From Verrucomicrobiota bacterium (lineage in GTDB: Bacteria > Verrucomicrobiota > Verrucomicrobiia > Verrucomicrobiales > Akkermansiaceae): DNA of 45,679 nt. The DNA lies in assembly GCA_026397725.1 (NCBI GenBank), contig JAPLUI010000231.1, forward strand, positions 1 through 45,679, given 5' to 3'. Position 1 is the first letter of the stretch. Every line of letters starts with the position of its first letter. The notes under the pieces are model-generated. The model was not told the DNA's origin and made no database searches. It saw only the letters and a program-made list of their open reading frames with translations. Below, in pieces: positions 42,400-45,679 of the stretch. Made by a program: the position numbers and the translations under genes.

Positions 42400-42496
42400 G
42401 CCGAACGTTTATATCCACCGATGACCGGCGGTTGATCCGTGGTTGGAGTTGAGGTTGTGGGGCTTGGCGGTCATTCGGTGCGATGCCTTGTTCGAT
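42400..42496 (-). other. attC-like integron recombination site 4
   Basis: Minus strand: R'' ATCGAAC (42496-42490), spacer AAGGC, L'' ATC, extrahelical G, CACCGA, bulged A, TGACCG. After a ~40-nt loop, L' CGGTCA, TCGGTG, GAT, spacer ATAAAC, R' GTTCGGC (42406-42400). Spacer lengths and extrahelical-base position are the same as in sites 1 and 2; the R boxes have one mispair. A weak 113-codon frame ends within it at 42409, and the 594-aa gene begins downstream. Confidence 0.65.
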
Positions 42497-43210
42497 TTTC
42501 CGTGTGACGGGAGTGCCACGCAGAACTTACGGACGCAATCTGCCGGAAACCTTGCCGGGTGTCGAGGCAAAGGTTCGAAAATGCGGAGGTCCCAGGGAAA
42601 ACTCCGCCTCAGGATTTTCCGCCGCGTCATCTCGCGGCATCGACGGCCTGCCACGCATTCCCGCCGCTGGCTCTCGCGGGTCAGAGCCCCGCATGTGCAG
42701 TATTGGCCACCTCTGCTCTCGCGGGACGACCACCCGGACTCCCGCACCAAGTCATAGCGGACTGAATAATCCCCGCCACTGAATTCAGTTCATCAGAGTC
42801 ACGCTTGTGGAATCGAACAGGTATTCAACGACCGGAATTTCAGCGTCACGCTTTTGGGTAGGTGCCGGAGGCTCGAGGCCGGCTGGCCGACTTTCCCCTG
42901 CAAAAACAGAGAACAATGCCGGGACCGGTCCGGTGCGGAATGGGGCTGCGTGCGTTACAGGGGCTTGGGGAGGGATCATGTCCGTTAGTGCCGCAGATTC
43001 GGCATCACACGAGCATCTCATTGGCTGGTGGACAGGAATGTCCACCCTCCATATTTCAGGAATCAAGCGGGCTGCGGACGCTGAGGCCGGGTTGGTTGAG
43101 GACGTGGAGGTAAATCCGGGTAGTGTTGACGTGGGTGTGACCGGGCAGCTCTTGTACCGTCCGCAGGTCGTAGTGAATATTAAGTAAAATCTCGTGTGCC
43201 AGAATATGCA
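42497..43210. other. 714-bp region without a supported gene
   Basis: Several frames are open but none has a recognisable motif: a minus-strand frame to 42750 that ends in attC-like site 4, and a plus-strand frame 42807-43187 leading up to the tandem repeat. The latter could be a decayed gene. I make no gene call. Confidence 0.4.
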
Positions 43211-43262
43211 CGACCCGTCCGACGTGTCCGACAAGTCCGACAAGTCCGACAAGTCCGACACG
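43211..43262. repeat. 10-bp-period TCCGAC tandem repeat, long copy
   Basis: Six copies of (G/A)TCCGAC at a 10-bp spacing, three of them as AAGTCCGACA. It belongs to the same family as 23306-23343. On the minus strand it is open and would read as repeated Ser-Asp-Leu. The 270 bp downstream to 43530 hold no gene I can name. Confidence 0.85.
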
Positions 43263-43530
43263 TCAATGGCCTGCCTGAACTGCCAGTCGGCGAGGTGGGT
43301 GGAGCGGCCCAGGGCGTCGAAGTAGGCGGTGGTGGTGTCGGCGGTTGGCAGAAGATTGATGAGTGCTGAGTGTTGATTTTGGAGGTTTGAATGGAAGATG
43401 AAGAATTCGCCTTTCAGTCACTTCTGAAATCAAAAATCAACCCATCCGGTTCAGTGGACTCACCAGTGCGGGATAGCACCTCCCCCAGCTTCACCAATGG
43501 CCATGTAACTGTTTTGGATGACGTGATCGG

Positions 43531-43779
43531 TCAGCGGGGGTGCTTTGGCTTTCCACCGGTTTTGTAGGGTGTGGCCTGGTCGCGCACGGCTGGCGGCGGC
43601 GGTGGCGCGGCGGCCGGTTCGAGGACGACGCGGACGCGGGCGTGGAGGGCGGCGGCGACGCGGCGGAGCATGCTCAGCGAGTGGCCTTCATAGGCAGGCG
43701 ATTCGAGGCGGCTGATTTGTTGCTGGCTGGTTTCCAACAAACCTGCAAGTTCCTTCTGGGTGAGTCCGGCAGTAGGCGG
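43531..43779 (-). pseudogene. XRE/HigA-type helix-turn-helix antitoxin, 5'-truncated
   Basis: The frame gives GLTQKELAGLLETSQQQISRLE followed by YEGHSLSMLRRVAAALHARVRVVLEP, a complete XRE-type helix-turn-helix as in HigA antitoxins. Upstream, an in-frame TAG at 43780-43782 cuts it off, and the expected N-terminal part is not found in frame. A proline/alanine-rich tail follows. Either the gene begins at a rare start inside the motif or, more likely, it is decayed. No toxin gene adjoins it. Confidence 0.6.
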
Positions 43780-43788
43780 CTAACGAGT

Positions 43789-43983
43789 TCATCGCGAGTG
43801 AGGTCGCGTGGGATGCGCACGGGTAAGGCGGCGACGGTCGAGCGCTTCGGAGGCCTCGGCGGCGGCATCGCGGAGAAACGCGTCGAGCAGCGGGCGCGGG
43901 CGGGGCTCGTCGATCAGGCTTGCCCAGCGTGCGTCGTTCTGGCGGGCCGGCAGGAAGCGGGCGAAGTCGGCCACCTCCTCGCG
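43789..43983 (-). pseudogene. antitoxin-like small protein remnant
   Basis: The frame reads EVADFARFLPARQNDARWASLID, then PLLDAFLRDAAAEASEALD. It resembles the C-terminal half of short DUF2281/AbrB-like antitoxins (a helical EVxDFxxFL block), but only this half is present and there is no clear start. It sits among other decayed genes. Confidence 0.4.
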
Positions 43984-44039
43984 TCGAAAATTTTGAATAA
44001 CTCAATCCTTGCGATGTGTTTTGAACTGACAAGGACCTC

Positions 44040-44101
44040 TTGTGAGTTGCCCGCGCCTCCTCGGGAATGGCCGGATTCAGCCGCCGGATGGTCTCGCGCA
44101 T
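44040..44101 (-). pseudogene. possible N-terminal fragment of a type I restriction R subunit
   Basis: Twenty residues, MRETIRRLNPAIPEEARATH, match the form of the HsdR N-terminal segment (LRxAIxRLNPxIPxEAxEEA). The frame then loses similarity. The piece is very short, so the call is tentative; a C-terminal HsdR fragment lies at 36133-36720 on the same strand. Confidence 0.35.
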
Positions 44102-44136
44102 CTCATCTCCCCGTGGGAGAGGCCGGTGACAGCGCT

Positions 44137-44182
44137 CTGGCGGCGGGACGCCGCCAGCACGGCCTGCCGCGAGACGCGGCAG
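44137..44182. repeat. two adjacent 8-bp hairpins
   Basis: CTGGCGGC/GCCGCCAG (44137-44157) and CTGCCGCG/CGCGGCAG (44164-44182, 3-base loop) lie next to each other, in the manner of a REP-type intergenic repeat. They are just downstream of the DUF4058 gene and could also help end its transcript. Confidence 0.7.
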
Positions 44183-44225
44183 CTACCGGCTACCTCTGCC
44201 ACAAGATGGAAGTCGGGCCGTCCGC

Positions 44226-45011
44226 TCACTCAGCGACCCGCCCGCGCAGCCAGTCCTGATCCGCCGGGGACAGCGGGAGGTCCGGCAACCGGCGGTAATC
44301 GAGCTGGTGATAGCGGCCGACTTCATGGACCTGGTTGACCAGCGTTTGCAGGTCGATGAAGACATCCTTTTCGCCCTTGCGGAGCGGGATGCGGATGACC
44401 GGCAGGGGTTCCCGCAGCAGGGGGCGGAGGATTTCGCGGCGCAGGCCGGTGCCGGCCCGCTTGGTGTTGATGAAGTAATGGGTCGCCGCCAGCGGCGGCA
44501 GTTTGGCGAAGCCTTCCGGGAAAACCGGCTGACCGCCCAGCAGCAGGTCGATTTCCACCAGGTTGATCGGTGACTCTAGCAACGTGCGCCGTTTTTCGAG
44601 GTAGTCGGTCAGGCCGCCGCCGATTTTGTTGCCGGGGCTGAGGATTTCGATGACGGTGATGAGCCTGCCGGTGGCTTCGCGGATTTCGATCCAGCGTTCG
44701 GTCATCGGCGCGGTTTGCACGATGGTGGGAATCGCGGCGCGGGCTTCCAGCTCGGCGTCGTCGTCCGGCGACCAGGATGGCGGCACGCCGTCCTGCCAGG
44801 ATTGTTTGACGGCGACGTCGGCGCGGAAGGTGTGCGGCTCGTCACAGCCAGCGGCGGAGATGCTCACGCCTTCCTCGGGTCTGGCGGCCAAATCCGCCGG
44901 GAGCTTGGTGGCAAGTTGCATCGCCAGGCAACTGATGAGCAGGGAATGCACCCCGGGCCAGTGTTCTTCCAGCCAGGGATTCATGCCAGGGAATGGATTG
45001 GTTTTCCTCAC
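44226..45011 (-). CDS. DUF4058 family protein
   Basis: A 261-aa protein starting MRKTNPFPGMNPWLEEHWPG, the hallmark N-terminus of DUF4058 (NPFPGMDPYLE). The family's nuclease-like core appears as IEIREATGRLITVIEILSPGNKI, then YLEKRRTLLESPINLVEIDLL. The conserved E-x-L-S-P-x-N-K and V-E-I-D-L-L strands are both present. Family members are frequent in Planctomycetes, Cyanobacteria and Verrucomicrobia; the function is not known. Length is typical and the frame is intact. It starts 43 nt after a lipA fragment on the same strand. Confidence 0.93.
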   Translation of the reverse strand: MRKTNPFPGMNPWLEEHWPGVHSLLISCLAMQLATKLPADLAARPEEGVSISAAGCDEPHTFRADVAVKQSWQDGVPPSWSPDDDAELEARAAIPTIVQTAPMTERWIEIREATGRLITVIEILSPGNKIGGGLTDYLEKRRTLLESPINLVEIDLLLGGQPVFPEGFAKLPPLAATHYFINTKRAGTGLRREILRPLLREPLPVIRIPLRKGEKDVFIDLQTLVNQVHEVGRYHQLDYRRLPDLPLSPADQDWLRGRVAE

Positions 45012-45053
45012 GGAGGAAACGATGGCCGGAAAGCGGCATTTTGCAAGCCTGGG

Positions 45054-45182
45054 TTATCCCCGGAGGTCGGCCTCGATGGCCTCCAGCACGTCGAGTTCCG
45101 GGCGGAAGTTGGCGGCGTGATAGGAGTTGCGCACGAGCGGGCCGCTGGCGACGTGCCGGAAGCCCTTGGGGATCAAGAACTT
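45054..45182 (-). pseudogene. lipA: lipoyl synthase C-terminal fragment
   Basis: The minus strand reads LIPKGFRHVASGPLVRNSYH, then AANFRPELDVLEAIEADLRG and a stop. GFxHVASGPLVRSSYHA is the highly conserved C-terminal signature of lipoyl synthase (the Ser-Ser or Asn-Ser pair included). Only about 42 codons remain; upstream the sequence turns AT-rich and leads into a palindromic element at 45271. The radical-SAM and auxiliary-cluster domains are not in the window. Confidence 0.75.
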
Positions 45183-45270
45183 GCTAATTTATCATTAAAG
45201 GCTGAATCGTTATATCCCACCATGGTAGTTCTTCCGTATAGAACTGCCCGCCGTTCGTTACTACTCAGGT

Positions 45271-45424
45271 ATGGCAGAATCATTTATGGCAGAATCATTT
45301 CAGAATTGGAAAAAGTCATTGGATCAACCCCTGTCTGTGCGCATCCGCACGCAGCCAGGCCGACCCGTGATGAATCCCCCTCAAGACTCTTGAAAAATGA
45401 TTCTGCCATCAATGATTCTGCCAT
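45271..45424. repeat. MITE-like element with doubled terminal inverted repeats
   Basis: The left end has two tandem copies of ATGGCAGAATCATTT (45271-45285, 45286-45300). The right end has the complement, also in two copies (45395-45409, 45411-45424). The 94-bp interior has no gene. Tandem 15-bp units inside inverted termini suggest a mobilised palindromic element. Confidence 0.85.
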
Positions 45425-45609
45425 GAATTCTTTGGAACTGAGGGTGTTGCCGATCCATAACGCGATCCGGGCGAAGGCCCAAACGCAAGTGAAGAGGCTC
45501 AGGAGCAAGTGCAGCAGACGCACACTTCCTGGGCTGAACCTTGAATTGACAAGGAATTGGCAATGCATCGCGGAAAATGACTTGGCACATTCCGGGGGGT
45601 GCCGGGGCA

Positions 45610-45665
45610 TAGCCACAGCGGTGTGGCGCTGCGCTTCCCACCGCACTCCATACTCTCACCTGCCC
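45610..45665. repeat. dispersed repeat, copy 2 (begins TAGCCACAGCGGTGTGG)
   Basis: The first 44 bp are identical to 23063-23106, in the same orientation, then CACCTGCCC is shared after two differences. It reaches almost to the end of the window. The stretch 45425-45609 before it contains no gene I can support. Confidence 0.8.
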
Positions 45666-45679
45666 GGGCGCGAGCCAAA

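Overview
The window looks like an accessory-rich stretch of a GC-rich Verrucomicrobiota chromosome. I infer this from paired DUF1549/DUF1553 and DUF1501 proteins, a PEP-CTERM protein, sulfatase remnants, a secreted polysaccharide-catabolism set, and intergenic repeat families I associate with that phylum. No rRNA or marker gene fixes the genus. There is one tRNA, tRNA-Ser(CGA) at 19504-19593 on the minus strand.

Layout. (1) 1-1.5 kb, plus strand: two structures with the full architecture of integron attC sites (142-229 and 931-1023) bracket a VapC-like toxin-antitoxin pair. A third gene starts 7 nt after the second site and runs into a tyrosine-recombinase fragment on the other strand. (2) 1.5-2.1 kb: a sulfatase fragment with a stop codon inside its catalytic motif, and an unidentified remnant. 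(3) 2.1-9.7 kb, minus strand: secreted or exported carbohydrate-metabolism genes (Gfo/Idh/MocA oxidoreductase, transglutaminase-like protein, SASA esterase, GH95-like hydrolase, truncated GH106). (4) 9.7-11.1 kb: an ATPase remnant, a Phd/RelE-type toxin-antitoxin pair and a group II intron 3' end. (5) 11.3-19 kb: a SEC-C protein coupled to a 935-aa helical-repeat protein, facing a 1096-aa helical-repeat protein. (6) 19.5-27.6 kb, mostly housekeeping: tRNA-Ser, a zinc-ribbon membrane protein, an AI-2E-family permease, and a tightly overlapping haem operon (ccsA/hemX-like, hemA, hemC, cobA-hemD fusion). (7) 27.8-36 kb: a BspA-type LRR protein, the DUF1549/1553 - DUF1501 - PPC-domain operon, and a PEP-CTERM protein. 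(8) 36.1-45.7 kb, a mobile-element graveyard: HsdR, primase, IS3, HTH and lipA fragments, a second group II intron 3' end, two more attC-like sites on the minus strand (38927-39015 and 42400-42496), a low-GC cassette-like gene, and several families of palindromic and tandem repeats.

Most notable: four attC-like hairpins share unpaired spacers of about 5 and 6 nt, an extrahelical base three or four pairs into the L stem, and an unusual R' box, GTTCKGY rather than the canonical GTTRRRY. They suggest a lineage-specific integron whose cassettes are scattered here without a complete integrase gene. All structures were paired by hand from the sequence; no folding or database search was run.
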